From NCBI RefSeq assembly GCF_014196455.1, contig NZ_JACIDS010000002.1:124001-188000 (forward strand): a DNA stretch of 64,000 nt, given 5' to 3'. A program made the translations under genes and the position numbers. This document shows, in pieces, positions 43,580 to 51,780 of the stretch (positions are counted from its first letter, which is position 1; the number at the start of each line of letters is the position of its first letter). A model generated the notes under the pieces. The model ran no database searches. It was not told the DNA's origin and saw only the letters and a list, made by a program, of their open reading frames with translations. Source of the stretch: Kaistia hirudinis. GTDB taxonomy: Bacteria; Pseudomonadota; Alphaproteobacteria; Rhizobiales; Kaistiaceae.

Positions 43580-44047
43580 TCAGTGGGTGTAGAGCCCGCG
43601 CAGCGACGCGTCGCCCCAATGGATGTCGTCGACGCGCCACCCGGCGGATGTCTCGACGAGATCGAGTTCGATCGTCTTCGGCTCGCCGAGATTGCGGAAC
43701 GAGACATGGCCGGCGGCCTTGCCGTCGCCGAGATCTTCTGCCTTCACCGAGAGATCGCTGATGTCCCAGTCCTGCGCGTCGACGAAGGGGTCTCCGTCCA
43801 GCGTCGGCAGATCGTCGGCTTCGTCGGCCATGGCGCGGTCGTGCTGGATCAGCGCCGCCAGAGACGGCGTGAACCAGCGCTTCAGCGCGGCATTGTCGTC
43901 GAGAGGTACGCCGTCCTTGCCCGATCCATATTGGTCATAGATCGATCTGAGGAAGGCGAGGGGCGACGACGCGGCCGCGGCGAGCGGCACGGCGCCGAGC
44001 AGGGCAGCCGCGCCGATGAAGAGAACGTGCCGCCGCGACAGCGCCAT
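43580..44047 (-). CDS. DUF3828 family secreted protein
   Basis: A 155-residue protein with a twin-arginine-like or Sec signal (MALSRRHVLFIGAAALLGAV, cleaved near AAA) and a ~120-residue domain (LAFLRSIYDQYG, later VDAQDWDISDLSV and WRVDDIHWGD) typical of DUF3828. It is probably periplasmic; function unknown. The ATG at 44047 follows GAGGGCAATC and lies 8 nt after the pyrophosphatase stop, so the two genes are likely co-transcribed. Confidence 0.85.
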   Translation of the reverse strand: MALSRRHVLFIGAAALLGAVPLAAAASSPLAFLRSIYDQYGSGKDGVPLDDNAALKRWFTPSLAALIQHDRAMADEADDLPTLDGDPFVDAQDWDISDLSVKAEDLGDGKAAGHVSFRNLGEPKTIELDLVETSAGWRVDDIHWGDASLRGLYTH

Positions 44048-44055
44048 GATTGCCC

Positions 44056-44586
44056 TCAGACCTTCTTGGCGCGCTCGATCGCCTCGACGATCAGCCGCTC
44101 GGCCTCGTCGCGGTCGCCCCAGCCGGCGATCTCGACCCACTTGCCCTTTTCGAGGTCCTTGTAGTGCTCGAAGAAGTGCTCGATCTGCTTCAGCGTGATC
44201 TCGGGCAGGTCGGTGTAGGACTGCACGTTCTCGTAGCGGCGCGTCAGCTTGGTCGACGGCACGGCGAGGATCTTCTCGTCCTCGCCACCCTCGTCGCGCA
44301 TGCGCAGCACGCCGACCGGACGGCAATTCATGACGGCGCCGGGGATGATGGCGCGCTGGTTGGCCACGAGGACGTCGATCGGATCGCCGTCGCCGCACAG
44401 CGTATGCGGCACGAAGCCGTAATTGCCCGGATAGCGCATCGGCGTGTACAGGAAGCGGTCGACGTAGAGCGCGCCGGCGTCCTTGTCCATCTCGTACTTG
44501 ATCGGCTCGCCACCGACCGGCACCTCGATGATGACGTTGATGTCCTGGGGCGGATTCTTTCCGATCGGGATGGCGTCGATGCGCAT
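44056..44586 (-). CDS. ppa: Inorganic pyrophosphatase
   Basis: A 176-residue family I soluble pyrophosphatase. The catalytic core has [36 protein letters not shown] (the family signature with three metal-binding aspartates) and the late [14 protein letters not shown]. It hydrolyses pyrophosphate to phosphate to drive biosynthesis. Length and motifs are normal for the family. Confidence 0.97.
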   Translation of the reverse strand: MRIDAIPIGKNPPQDINVIIEVPVGGEPIKYEMDKDAGALYVDRFLYTPMRYPGNYGFVPHTLCGDGDPIDVLVANQRAIIPGAVMNCRPVGVLRMRDEGGEDEKILAVPSTKLTRRYENVQSYTDLPEITLKQIEHFFEHYKDLEKGKWVEIAGWGDRDEAERLIVEAIERAKKV

Positions 44587-44716
44587 GGAACTTCCTTTGG
44601 CTCACGCTGAATAAGCGTCGCAGACGCTCATAAGCGGGCTGCACGACGACGGCAAGACAGTTTTGCAGTGCCGCAAAGCGCCTGCCTGCCCTGATCGGCC
44701 GCGGGGCGGCGCCGTC

Positions 44717-45229
44717 TCAGCCGCGGGCGAAGGCGAAGGCCACCTTGGCGAGCGTCCGGTCGCCGAAGCGCTCGCTGCCGCGCGCCACCTTGCGCCCGCC
44801 GGCATTCTTGTAGAAGCGGCAGGCGCCGTCATTGTCGGCGAGCGCCCAGACCACCATCGAATCGAAGCCGTGGCGGATGAGCTCGCGCCGGGCCGCCAGA
44901 AAGAGACGCGTCCCGAGACCGACGCCCTGATATTCCGGGCGCAGATAGAGCTCGTAGACTTCGCCGCGCTGGATGAGGTTGCGGGCCCGGTTGGGGCCGT
45001 ATGTCGCATAGCCGGCGATCGTGCCGCCGACTTCGATCACGAGGATCCCGGTGCCCCGGCGGATTGCCCGGCCCCACCATCCGGGGCCGCGGCGGGCGAT
45101 CATCCGGCCCAGTTCCCGTGCGGGAATCAGCCCGTCATAGGCTTGGCGCCACGCGCCGTCATGCACTGCGGTGATCGCAGCCGCATCACCCATCTCAGCC
45201 CGGCGGACACCGATCGACAGAGTGCTCAT
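44717..45229 (-). CDS. GNAT-family N-acetyltransferase
   Basis: A 170-residue cytoplasmic enzyme with the acetyl-CoA pyrophosphate-binding motif RPEYQGVGLGTRLF (about residues 98-111), beta-4 VYELYL before it and the C-terminal ADNDGACRFYKNAGGRKVAR block. The acceptor substrate cannot be read from sequence. It stands alone between ppa and typA. Confidence 0.88.
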   Translation of the reverse strand: MSTLSIGVRRAEMGDAAAITAVHDGAWRQAYDGLIPARELGRMIARRGPGWWGRAIRRGTGILVIEVGGTIAGYATYGPNRARNLIQRGEVYELYLRPEYQGVGLGTRLFLAARRELIRHGFDSMVVWALADNDGACRFYKNAGGRKVARGSERFGDRTLAKVAFAFARG

Positions 45230-45351
45230 GAAGAGCAGGATAGGTCCGCTTTTCGCGACACGGAAGAGGCTTTGTCACGGGCAGCGGACAGGCCGCCGCG
45301 GCCCGTGACAAGCGTGTCACACTCGCTCGGAAAAGCGGTGCATTTCCTCGG

Positions 45352-47175
45352 TCAGGCGCTCGCCTGCGACGAGCGCTCGGCGCGCTTGCGCTCCGTCGGA
45401 TCGAGGATCGCCTTGCGCAGGCGGATCGACTTCGGCGTGACCTCGACGAGCTCGTCGTCCGAGATCCAGGACAGCGAGCGCTCGAGCGTCATGCGGATCG
45501 GCGGCGTCAGCCGCACGGCCTCGTCCTTGGAAGTCGAGCGCACATTGGAGAGCTTCTTGCCCTTCAGCACGTTGACCTCGAGGTCGTTGTCGCGCGTGTG
45601 CTCGCCGACGATCATGCCCTGATAAACCTTCCAGCCGGGCTCGATCATCATCGGGCCGCGGTCTTCGAGGTTCCAGAGCGCGTAGGCGACAGCCTCGCCC
45701 GCCTCATTGGCGATCAGCACGCCGTTGCGCCGTCCCGCGATCTCGCCCTTGTAGGGCTGATAGCTGTTGAACAGGCGGTTCATGATCGCCGTGCCGCGCG
45801 TGTCGGTCAGCAATTCGCCCTGATAGCCGATCAGGCCGCGCGTCGGGGCGTGGAAGACGAGACGCAGGCGATCGCCGCCGGAGGGGCGCATCTCGATCAG
45901 GTCGGCCTTGCGCTCGGCCATCTTCTGCACGACGACGCCGGAGTGCTCCTCGTCGACGTCGATGATGACTTCCTCGATCGGCTCGAGCAGCTGGCCGCTC
46001 TCGTCCTTGTCGAACACGACGCGCGGGCGCGAGACGCCGAGCTCATAGCCTTCGCGGCGCATGTTCTCGATCAGGATGGCGAGCAGGAGTTCGCCGCGGC
46101 CGGACACAATGAACGAGTCCTTGCCGGCCGATTCCTCGATCTTCAGCGCGACATTGCCCTCGGCCTCCTTGAACAGGCGGTCGCGGATCATGCGGCTGGT
46201 GACCTTGTCGCCTTCGGTGCCGGCGAGCGGGCTGTCATTGACCATGAAGGTCATCGACACCGTCGGCGGATCGATCGGCTGCGCCTTGATCGCCTCGGTG
46301 ATCGAGGGGTCGCAGAACGTGTCGGCGACCGTACCCTTGGTCATGCCGGCGATCGCGACGATGTCGCCGGGAACGCCCTCGTCGATCGGCTGCCGCTCGA
46401 TGCCGCGGAAAGCCAGGATCTTGGAGACGCGGAAATTCTCGACCGTCGAGCCGTCCTGCGACAGGACCTTGAGCATCTGCGTCGGCTTGACGGTGCCGGA
46501 GGTGATGCGCCCGGTGATGAGGCGGCCGAGATAGGGATTGGCTTCCAGCAGCGTGCCGATCATGCGGAACGGGCCGTCCTCGACATGCGGCTCGGGAACA
46601 TGCTCGAGCACGAGGTCGAAGAGCGGGGCCATGCCGGCGTCATGCGAAGCGTCGGGCGTGCGGCCCATCCAGCCCTGCTTGGCGGAGCCGTAGAGGATCG
46701 GGAAGTCGAGCTGCTCGTCGGTCGCGTCGAGCGCGGCGAACAGATCGAACACCTCGTTGACGACTTCCTGGACGCGGGCGTCCGGCTTGTCGACCTTGTT
46801 GATCGCGACGATCGGCTTGAGGCCGACCTTGAGGGCCTTGCCGACGACGAATTTCGTCTGCGGCATCGGGCCTTCGGCCGCGTCGACCAACACGATCACG
46901 CCGTCGACCATGTTCAGGATGCGCTCCACCTCGCCGCCGAAATCGGCGTGGCCGGGCGTATCGACGATGTTGATGCGCGTGTCCTTCCAGACGATCGAGG
47001 TCGCCTTGGCAAGGATCGTGATGCCACGCTCCTTCTCGATGTCGTTCGAGTCCATCACGCGCTCTGCGACGCGCTGGTTGTCTCGGAACGATCCCGATTG
47101 TTGCAGGAGCTTATCCACCAGCGTGGTCTTGCCATGATCGACGTGCGCGATGATGGCGATGTTGCGAAGCGACAT
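45352..47175 (-). CDS. typA: Ribosome-associated GTPase TypA/BipA
   Basis: A 607-residue translational GTPase. It has G1 AHVDHGKTT (about residues 9-17), the G2 region ERGITI, G3 DTPGHADFGGEVER and G4 NKVD, followed by EF-G-like domains and the TypA-specific C-terminus (LTPPIRMTLERSL). It acts on ribosome assembly and stress adaptation. The ATG at 47175 (MSLRNIAIIAHVDHG) is preferred to 47187. It is divergent from a MarR regulator across 257 bp. Confidence 0.97.
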   Translation of the reverse strand: MSLRNIAIIAHVDHGKTTLVDKLLQQSGSFRDNQRVAERVMDSNDIEKERGITILAKATSIVWKDTRINIVDTPGHADFGGEVERILNMVDGVIVLVDAAEGPMPQTKFVVGKALKVGLKPIVAINKVDKPDARVQEVVNEVFDLFAALDATDEQLDFPILYGSAKQGWMGRTPDASHDAGMAPLFDLVLEHVPEPHVEDGPFRMIGTLLEANPYLGRLITGRITSGTVKPTQMLKVLSQDGSTVENFRVSKILAFRGIERQPIDEGVPGDIVAIAGMTKGTVADTFCDPSITEAIKAQPIDPPTVSMTFMVNDSPLAGTEGDKVTSRMIRDRLFKEAEGNVALKIEESAGKDSFIVSGRGELLLAILIENMRREGYELGVSRPRVVFDKDESGQLLEPIEEVIIDVDEEHSGVVVQKMAERKADLIEMRPSGGDRLRLVFHAPTRGLIGYQGELLTDTRGTAIMNRLFNSYQPYKGEIAGRRNGVLIANEAGEAVAYALWNLEDRGPMMIEPGWKVYQGMIVGEHTRDNDLEVNVLKGKKLSNVRSTSKDEAVRLTPPIRMTLERSLSWISDDELVEVTPKSIRLRKAILDPTERKRAERSSQASA

Positions 47176-47367
47176 GACGGAATCCAAAAACGCGACGGTT
47201 CCGGGCCGGGACCATCGCTGAGCCTATCTCTCTCGATTTTGCGGCGCAAAATGCTCGAAACGCCCCCAAAAGGCAACCGTGATGAATCCGGGCCTCGCTC
47301 ACGGGCTCCGGCGGCGCAACGAAGCGGGCGTCCGGTTCCGTCGCTCAGGGGAGGGATTCACGAAAAC

Positions 47368-47397
47368 TTGACTGCGAATGGCCCACAATGATATATT
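47368..47397 (+). promoter_or_regulatory. Promoter of the marR-family gene
   Basis: TTGACT (47368-47373) and TATATT (47392-47397) are separated by 18 bp. The -10 is overlapped by the operator-like palindrome at 47393-47415, fitting autorepression. Transcription would start about 30 nt before the TTG start codon. Confidence 0.6.
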
Positions 47398-47415
47398 ATG
47401 GTTCACTTATAATAT
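47393..47415. promoter_or_regulatory. Candidate MarR operator
   Basis: ATATTAT (47393-47399) and ATAATAT (47409-47415) are perfect inverted half-sites with a 9-bp spacer, the size and AT-richness usual for MarR-family operators. The site covers the predicted -10 and start region of the adjacent marR gene. Confidence 0.65.
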
Positions 47416-47432
47416 GCACGAAAGGCTCAGCT

Positions 47433-47885
47433 TTGCCGGCAACTTTGGAAGATCCCCTCGGCTTCGTCATCGTGGATGTGGCGCGCCTTCTGCGGCGGCG
47501 CTTCGAGAAGGCGCTTGAGAATGCCGGGCTTGGTCTGACGGTGGCCGAAGCAAGGACGCTCGCTTTCGTCAGCCGGCGTCCGGGGCTGCGTCAGTCGACG
47601 CTGGCCGACGAGCTGTGCGTCGAGCCCATGACGCTGGTCGGCTTTCTCGATCGGCTGGAAGCGGCAGACCTCGTCGAGCGCATTCCCGATCCCGCCGATC
47701 GTCGTGCCAAGCTCATTCGCCTGACCCCGAGCGCGACCAATGTCGTCCGCCGCATCCGCGCCATCGGCAAGTCGGTGCGCGAGGAAGCGGAGCGCGGCAT
47801 CGATCCGGCCGTCACCGAGACCATGCGCCTCACCCTGCTCAAGATGCAGGACAATATCCTGACGGCGCCCGAACTGGTCGCCTGA
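47433..47885 (+). CDS. MarR-family transcriptional regulator
   Basis: A 150-residue winged helix-turn-helix dimer. The recognition part is LRQSTLADELCVEPMTLVGF (about residues 50-69) and the wing DLVERIPDPADRRAKLIRLT, with the DxRxK/L signature of the family. The start is TTG 47433, with AAAGG seven bases upstream; an ATG at 47388 lies inside the promoter and is rejected. Its ligand and further targets are unknown. It is convergent with the PhnD-like gene. Confidence 0.9.
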   Translation: MPATLEDPLGFVIVDVARLLRRRFEKALENAGLGLTVAEARTLAFVSRRPGLRQSTLADELCVEPMTLVGFLDRLEAADLVERIPDPADRRAKLIRLTPSATNVVRRIRAIGKSVREEAERGIDPAVTETMRLTLLKMQDNILTAPELVA

Positions 47886-47888
47886 CGG

Positions 47889-48818
47889 CTATTGCGGCTG
47901 TTCGACCGAGGCGAGCAATCCCGAGAAGCGGCGATAAAGCGTCGGGTCGGCCGGCACGAAGCCGCCCGAGAAGCTGCGCCCGACCGCATCATAAGCGTCG
48001 GGCGTCGTATCCTTCATGTGCAGGAGCGTGTCGATCAGCGCGGCGCGCGCCTCCGGCGCCAGATCCGTGCGGATCGCGTGTGGGCCGAAGGGGATTAGTT
48101 CGGACACCCAGATGGCGCGAAGCGGCGGCAAGGTGATGTCGCTCGCCTCGGCGAGATCGGCGATCGGACCGCTGCCGGGCGTCGTGCTGACGGGATCGTC
48201 GGCCGTGGACCATGCCACGGCGAGATCGGCGTCGCCTTCGGCCAGCGAGCGGAGCGCCGCCGCCGCGTCCTCGGTCTCGAAGGCGCGCGCGAAATAGCTC
48301 TCGGGCTCGATGCCCTGTTCGGCGAGCGCCGAATAGGGAGCGATCCGCCCCGAGATCGAGTCCCGCGCGCCGATGGCCAGGCGCTTGCCGCGCGCGTCGT
48401 CGAGATTTGCGATGCCGCTGTCGCTGCGCGTCACGAGCATCGCGCGGAAGCCGCGTGCGCCGTTCTCCGTGGTCGGCTGCACGATCGGTTCGGCGCAGTG
48501 GCAGGTCTGATCCAGCGCGACATAGGCGAGCGAGGACAGGATCGCATATTGAATGCGGCCGGACGCCTGCGCATCGATCAGGGCCTGATAGCTGCGCGCC
48601 GGAAACAGCTCGACCGGCACGGCGAGGCCATACTGGAGCTGATGACGGAACGGCTCGAGCCGGGCGACGGCATAGGCCGGATTGTCGCCGGCGATGAAGC
48701 CGACCTTCAGCACCTTGAGATCGTCGCGCCAGCCGGCGAACGCCGGAACGGTGCCGAGCAGTGCGAAGCAGAGGGCGAGGGCAATACCGCGCACCGAGGC
48801 GATCCTGCGCATCGTCAT
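47889..48818 (-). CDS. PhnD-like periplasmic binding protein without a cognate transporter
   Basis: A 309-residue protein with a Sec signal (GIALALCFALLGTVPAFA, about residues 11-28) and a phosphate/phosphite/phosphonate-binding fold: KVGFIAGDNPAYAVARLEPF, YQALIDAQASGRIQYAILSS and the hinge GKRLAIGARDSISG. No ATPase or permease gene is adjacent. Its start overlaps the adenosine deaminase stop by 4 nt and has GGAGGGAG upstream. A purine or nucleotide ligand would fit the coupling, but the ligand is unknown. Confidence 0.82.
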   Translation of the reverse strand: MTMRRIASVRGIALALCFALLGTVPAFAGWRDDLKVLKVGFIAGDNPAYAVARLEPFRHQLQYGLAVPVELFPARSYQALIDAQASGRIQYAILSSLAYVALDQTCHCAEPIVQPTTENGARGFRAMLVTRSDSGIANLDDARGKRLAIGARDSISGRIAPYSALAEQGIEPESYFARAFETEDAAAALRSLAEGDADLAVAWSTADDPVSTTPGSGPIADLAEASDITLPPLRAIWVSELIPFGPHAIRTDLAPEARAALIDTLLHMKDTTPDAYDAVGRSFSGGFVPADPTLYRRFSGLLASVEQPQ

Positions 48819-49816
48819 GATTCACTCCCTCCATTGGCCGCATTGTTCAGCCGCTGTTCGAGCCGGCTTCGCGTCGCCTCGTCGACGAAGGCTGCAGCGA
48901 GCGCCGTGCGCCCGATCGCAAGCAACTCCGCATCGGTGAATGCCTGATCGCGCTGCAGCCAATCATATTCAGCGCCGATGGACGAGCCGAAATAGGGCGG
49001 ATCGTCCGAGCTCACCGTGACGGCAACGCCCGCCTCCATCAGCCGGCGGAAGGGATGGCTTGCGATATCGGGATAGAGCCCGAGCGCGACGTTCGAGCCC
49101 GGGCAGAGTTCCAGCACGATCCCTTCGGCGGCGATGCGCTCGACCAAAGCCGGATCCTCGATCGCCCTGACGCCATGTCCGATTCGCGAAATCGGAAGGT
49201 TGTCGAGCGCGGCCGTCACGCTTTCGGGCCCGCAGAGTTCGCCCGCATGGGCGGTCAGGCCCAGTCCGGCCTCACCGGCGATGCGGAAAGCCTCCGAGAA
49301 ATCACTCTGGTGGTGCATCCGCTCGTCGCCGGCGACGCCGAAGCCTGTCACCAGAGGATGTGGCTGTTCCGCCGCCGTGATCGCGGCGGCGAGCACGCGA
49401 TCGGGACCGAGATGCCGGACACCGGTCGCGACCAGCCGTCCGACAATGCCGCTTTCCGCCTCCGCGTCGCGGATGCCGGCGGCGAGGCCTTCGACATAAT
49501 CGGCATAGGTGAGGCCGGAGGCATAGGCATGATCGGCGGAGATGAACACCTCGCCATAGATCGCGCCCTCGGCGGCGATCGCGGTGAAATGATCGAAGGT
49601 CAGGTCGCGGAAGTCCTCGGGCGTGCGGAAGACGCTGGAGGCGCGGTCATAGGCGCCGAGGAAGGAGGTGAAGTCGTGCCAGACATAGTCGCCCTTCTCG
49701 TCGAACAACCCGGTGAGGTCGATTCCGTGCCGGGCGGCGACGCGGCGCACAAGCGCGGGACGCGCGGCGCCCTCGACGTGGCAATGCAATTCGACCTTCG
49801 GGATGGCGGCGGTCAT
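48815..49816 (-). CDS. Adenosine/adenine deaminase family protein (second copy)
   Basis: A 333-residue zinc deaminase of the same superfamily as 3968-5020, with VELHCHVEGAARP (metal ligands), TAHAGELCGPESV (substrate loop), RIGHGVRAIEDP, LELCPGSNVALG and SSDDPPYFGS. Glutamate and aspartate of the active site are in place. The ATG at 49816 follows AAGGAG. Differences in the HCHVEG and GELCGP loops suggest a substrate different from the first copy. It is translationally coupled to the PhnD-like binding protein. Confidence 0.87.
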   Translation of the reverse strand: MTAAIPKVELHCHVEGAARPALVRRVAARHGIDLTGLFDEKGDYVWHDFTSFLGAYDRASSVFRTPEDFRDLTFDHFTAIAAEGAIYGEVFISADHAYASGLTYADYVEGLAAGIRDAEAESGIVGRLVATGVRHLGPDRVLAAAITAAEQPHPLVTGFGVAGDERMHHQSDFSEAFRIAGEAGLGLTAHAGELCGPESVTAALDNLPISRIGHGVRAIEDPALVERIAAEGIVLELCPGSNVALGLYPDIASHPFRRLMEAGVAVTVSSDDPPYFGSSIGAEYDWLQRDQAFTDAELLAIGRTALAAAFVDEATRSRLEQRLNNAANGGSES

Positions 49817-50015
49817 CTCGACATTTCTCCTTCCGTGCGGCCGCGACCAAGCCGGGCGGCGCATCGGTAATCTCGCAAAGGTCGCGAACCTTACGCGGCG
49901 TGTCCGGCGGTCGGCAAGCCGCCCCGATGGCGCGAAGATCGTGGGTCGTTCGCCGCAACCGATTTGCAGAGCGCCGGCAAGGCGCTAGGTTGGGCCAACA
50001 GAAAATGAGGCGACG

Positions 50016-50645
50016 ATGAACAGCGTTACCGTGATCAACCATCCGCTGGTCCAGCACAAGCTGACGATCATGCGCGACAAGCACACCTCGACGGCGGGCT
50101 TCCGCCAGCTCCTGCGCGAGATCGCAACGCTGCTCTGCTACGAGGTGACCCGCGATCTCGAACTGACCACCACGACGATCGAGACGCCGCTCACCGAGAT
50201 GAAGGCGCCGACGCTGGCCGGCAAGAAGCTGGTCTTCGCCTCGGTGCTGCGCGCGGGCAATGGCCTGCTGGAAGGCATGCTCGACCTCGTCCCCGCGGCG
50301 CGCGTCGCCCATATCGGCCTCTATCGCGATCCGAAGACGCTGACGGCCGTCGAATATTACTTCAAGGCCCCGGAAGACCTCGATGAGCGCCTTACCATCG
50401 TCGTCGATCCGATGCTCGCCACGGCGAATTCCGCCATTGCCGCCGTGGATCGCCTCAAGGAACGCGGCGCGAAGGATATCCGTTTCGTCTGCCTGCTCGC
50501 CGCGCCGGAGGGTGTCGACAAGTTTCATGGCTCACATCCCGACGTTCCGATCTTCACCGCGTCGGTCGATCGCAAGCTGAACGACAAGGGCTATATCGTG
50601 CCCGGCCTCGGCGATGCCGGCGACCGCATGTACGGGACGAAGTAG
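50016..50645 (+). CDS. upp: Uracil phosphoribosyltransferase
   Basis: A 209-residue enzyme converting uracil and PRPP to UMP. It has the conserved N-terminal [17 protein letters not shown], the [16 protein letters not shown] loop, the PRPP-binding [20 protein letters not shown] (about residues 129-148) and the C-terminal uracil site [17 protein letters not shown]. Length is standard. It is divergent from the adenosine deaminase gene and adds pyrimidine salvage to the purine enzymes nearby. Confidence 0.97.
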   Translation: MNSVTVINHPLVQHKLTIMRDKHTSTAGFRQLLREIATLLCYEVTRDLELTTTTIETPLTEMKAPTLAGKKLVFASVLRAGNGLLEGMLDLVPAARVAHIGLYRDPKTLTAVEYYFKAPEDLDERLTIVVDPMLATANSAIAAVDRLKERGAKDIRFVCLLAAPEGVDKFHGSHPDVPIFTASVDRKLNDKGYIVPGLGDAGDRMYGTK

Positions 50646-50678
50646 GGTCGTGATGGCCGGTCCGCGGGAGGAGGCGCG

Positions 50679-51461
50679 GTGACCTTCTCCCCCGACGAGA
50701 TCGAGCGCTATGCGCGCCACATCGTGCTCGCCGAGGTCGGCGGGCCGGGGCAGCAGAAGCTGAAGGCGGCGCGGATTCTGGTCATCGGGGCCGGCGGTCT
50801 CGGGGCGCCGGTCATCCAGTATCTGGCGGCGGCCGGCGTCGGGACCATCGGCATCGTCGACGATGACGCAGTCTCGCTGTCGAACCTGCAGCGCCAGGTC
50901 ATCCACGACACGGGCGACATTGGCCGGCTGAAGACGGAGAGCGCCGCCGACGCGGTGACGCGGCTCAATCCGCATGTCGCGACGGAGCTTTTCCCCGTGC
51001 GGCTGGATGCGGACAACGCCGATGCCATTCTTGCCCGCTTCGACATCGTCGCGGACGGCTCGGACAATTTCGCGACCCGCTATCGCGTCGCCGATCGCTG
51101 CGCGGCGATGGGGAAGCCGCTCGTCACCGCGGCGGTGGGCCGTTTTGACGGCTCCATCACCACGCTGATGCCCTTTGCGGACACAGACGGCGTGCCGAAC
51201 CCGTCCTATCGCGACCTTTTTCCCGCGCCACCGCCGGACTGGCTGCTGCCGGGCTGCGCCGAGGCGGGAATCCTCGGCGCCCTGACGGGAATCGTCGGCA
51301 GCCTGCAGGCGAATGAGGTGCTGAAGCTCATTCTCGGCATCGGCGAGCCGCTGATCGGGCGATTGCTGCTCGTCGACGCCCTCTCGATGCGCTTCGAGAC
51401 GATCCGCTACCGGCGGCGCGGCGCGCAGTCGGGCTCGGCTGCGCCGGCGCCGAGCACATAG
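50679..51461 (+). CDS. moeB: MoeB/ThiF-family adenylyltransferase
   Basis: A 260-residue E1-like enzyme with the Rossmann motif VIGAGGLGAPVIQYLAAAGV (about 35-54), DDDAVSLSNLQRQVIH (Mg/ATP contacts) and DGSDNFATRY. It activates the C-terminal glycine of a sulfur-carrier protein (MoaD or ThiS). There is no rhodanese domain and the CxxC zinc motifs common in MoeB are not evident, so the exact partner is uncertain. The start is GTG 50679 after GGGAGGAGGCGC. Its 3' end overlaps the convergent 72-residue gene. Confidence 0.88.
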   Translation: MTFSPDEIERYARHIVLAEVGGPGQQKLKAARILVIGAGGLGAPVIQYLAAAGVGTIGIVDDDAVSLSNLQRQVIHDTGDIGRLKTESAADAVTRLNPHVATELFPVRLDADNADAILARFDIVADGSDNFATRYRVADRCAAMGKPLVTAAVGRFDGSITTLMPFADTDGVPNPSYRDLFPAPPPDWLLPGCAEAGILGALTGIVGSLQANEVLKLILGIGEPLIGRLLLVDALSMRFETIRYRRRGAQSGSAAPAPST

Positions 51462-51625
51462 TTCGCCGAGCCGAGCGCGGCGCCGACAAGGGCGGTGATC
51501 ATGCCGTCGAAAGGGTTGCGGATCGGCGTGCCGCCGCGCCGTTCCATCTCGGCGAGGAGTTCGGCCGGGTCCTGCTCGAAGCGGCGGTGATAGAGATCGC
51601 GGAACAGATAGCTTGCGGGGATCAT
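51407..51625 (-). CDS. 72-residue hypothetical protein
   Basis: The ATG at 51625 has an excellent ribosome site (GAGAGGAGGAAATC). The protein begins MIPASYLFRDLYHRRFEQDP, continues with a short hydrophobic segment (MITALVGAALGSANYVLGAG) that could be a single membrane helix, and ends in a basic tail. No family is recognised. Its last 55 bases overlap the 3' end of moeB in the opposite direction. The divergent LacI gene and the three operators between them make it the only obvious target of that regulator. Confidence 0.6.
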   Translation of the reverse strand: MIPASYLFRDLYHRRFEQDPAELLAEMERRGGTPIRNPFDGMITALVGAALGSANYVLGAGAAEPDCAPRRR

Positions 51626-51651
51626 GATTTCCTCCTCTCGATCCCATCGGA

Positions 51652-51665
51652 TTGGATCGATTCAA
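51652..51665. promoter_or_regulatory. LacI-type operator 1 (proximal to the 72-residue gene)
   Basis: TTGGATCGATTCAA is an imperfect palindrome centred on CG that matches the perfect site at 51685-51698. It lies 27 nt before the ATG of the small gene. Confidence 0.7.
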
Positions 51666-51684
51666 TGAAGGCGCGCCATGCGTC

Positions 51685-51698
51685 TTGAACCGGTTCAA
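51685..51698. promoter_or_regulatory. LacI-type operator 2 (perfect palindrome)
   Basis: TTGAACCGGTTCAA is a perfect 14-bp palindrome with the central CG step of LacI-family sites, in the middle of the divergent region between the small gene and the lacI-family gene. Confidence 0.75.
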
Positions 51699-51731
51699 AA
51701 TATCGCCGTTCGTGTTGCTGTCAAGCGGTAT

Positions 51732-51745
51732 TTGAACCGATCCAA
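51732..51745. promoter_or_regulatory. LacI-type operator 3 (proximal to the regulator)
   Basis: TTGAACCGATCCAA differs from the perfect site by two bases and lies 35 nt upstream of the regulator's TTG start. With the other two sites it could support looping and autoregulation. Confidence 0.7.
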
Positions 51746-51780
51746 CCAATCGGCTAGGATCGATGCCAAAGGAGGCCGTA

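Noticed and set aside
45598-47391. Plus-strand open frame of 597 codons opposite typA
   Set aside because: Antisense shadow; typA on the minus strand is unambiguous.
47388-47432. ATG at 47388 as the MarR start
   Set aside because: It lies within the predicted promoter and operator; the TTG at 47433 has a spaced AAAGG and begins where the family begins.
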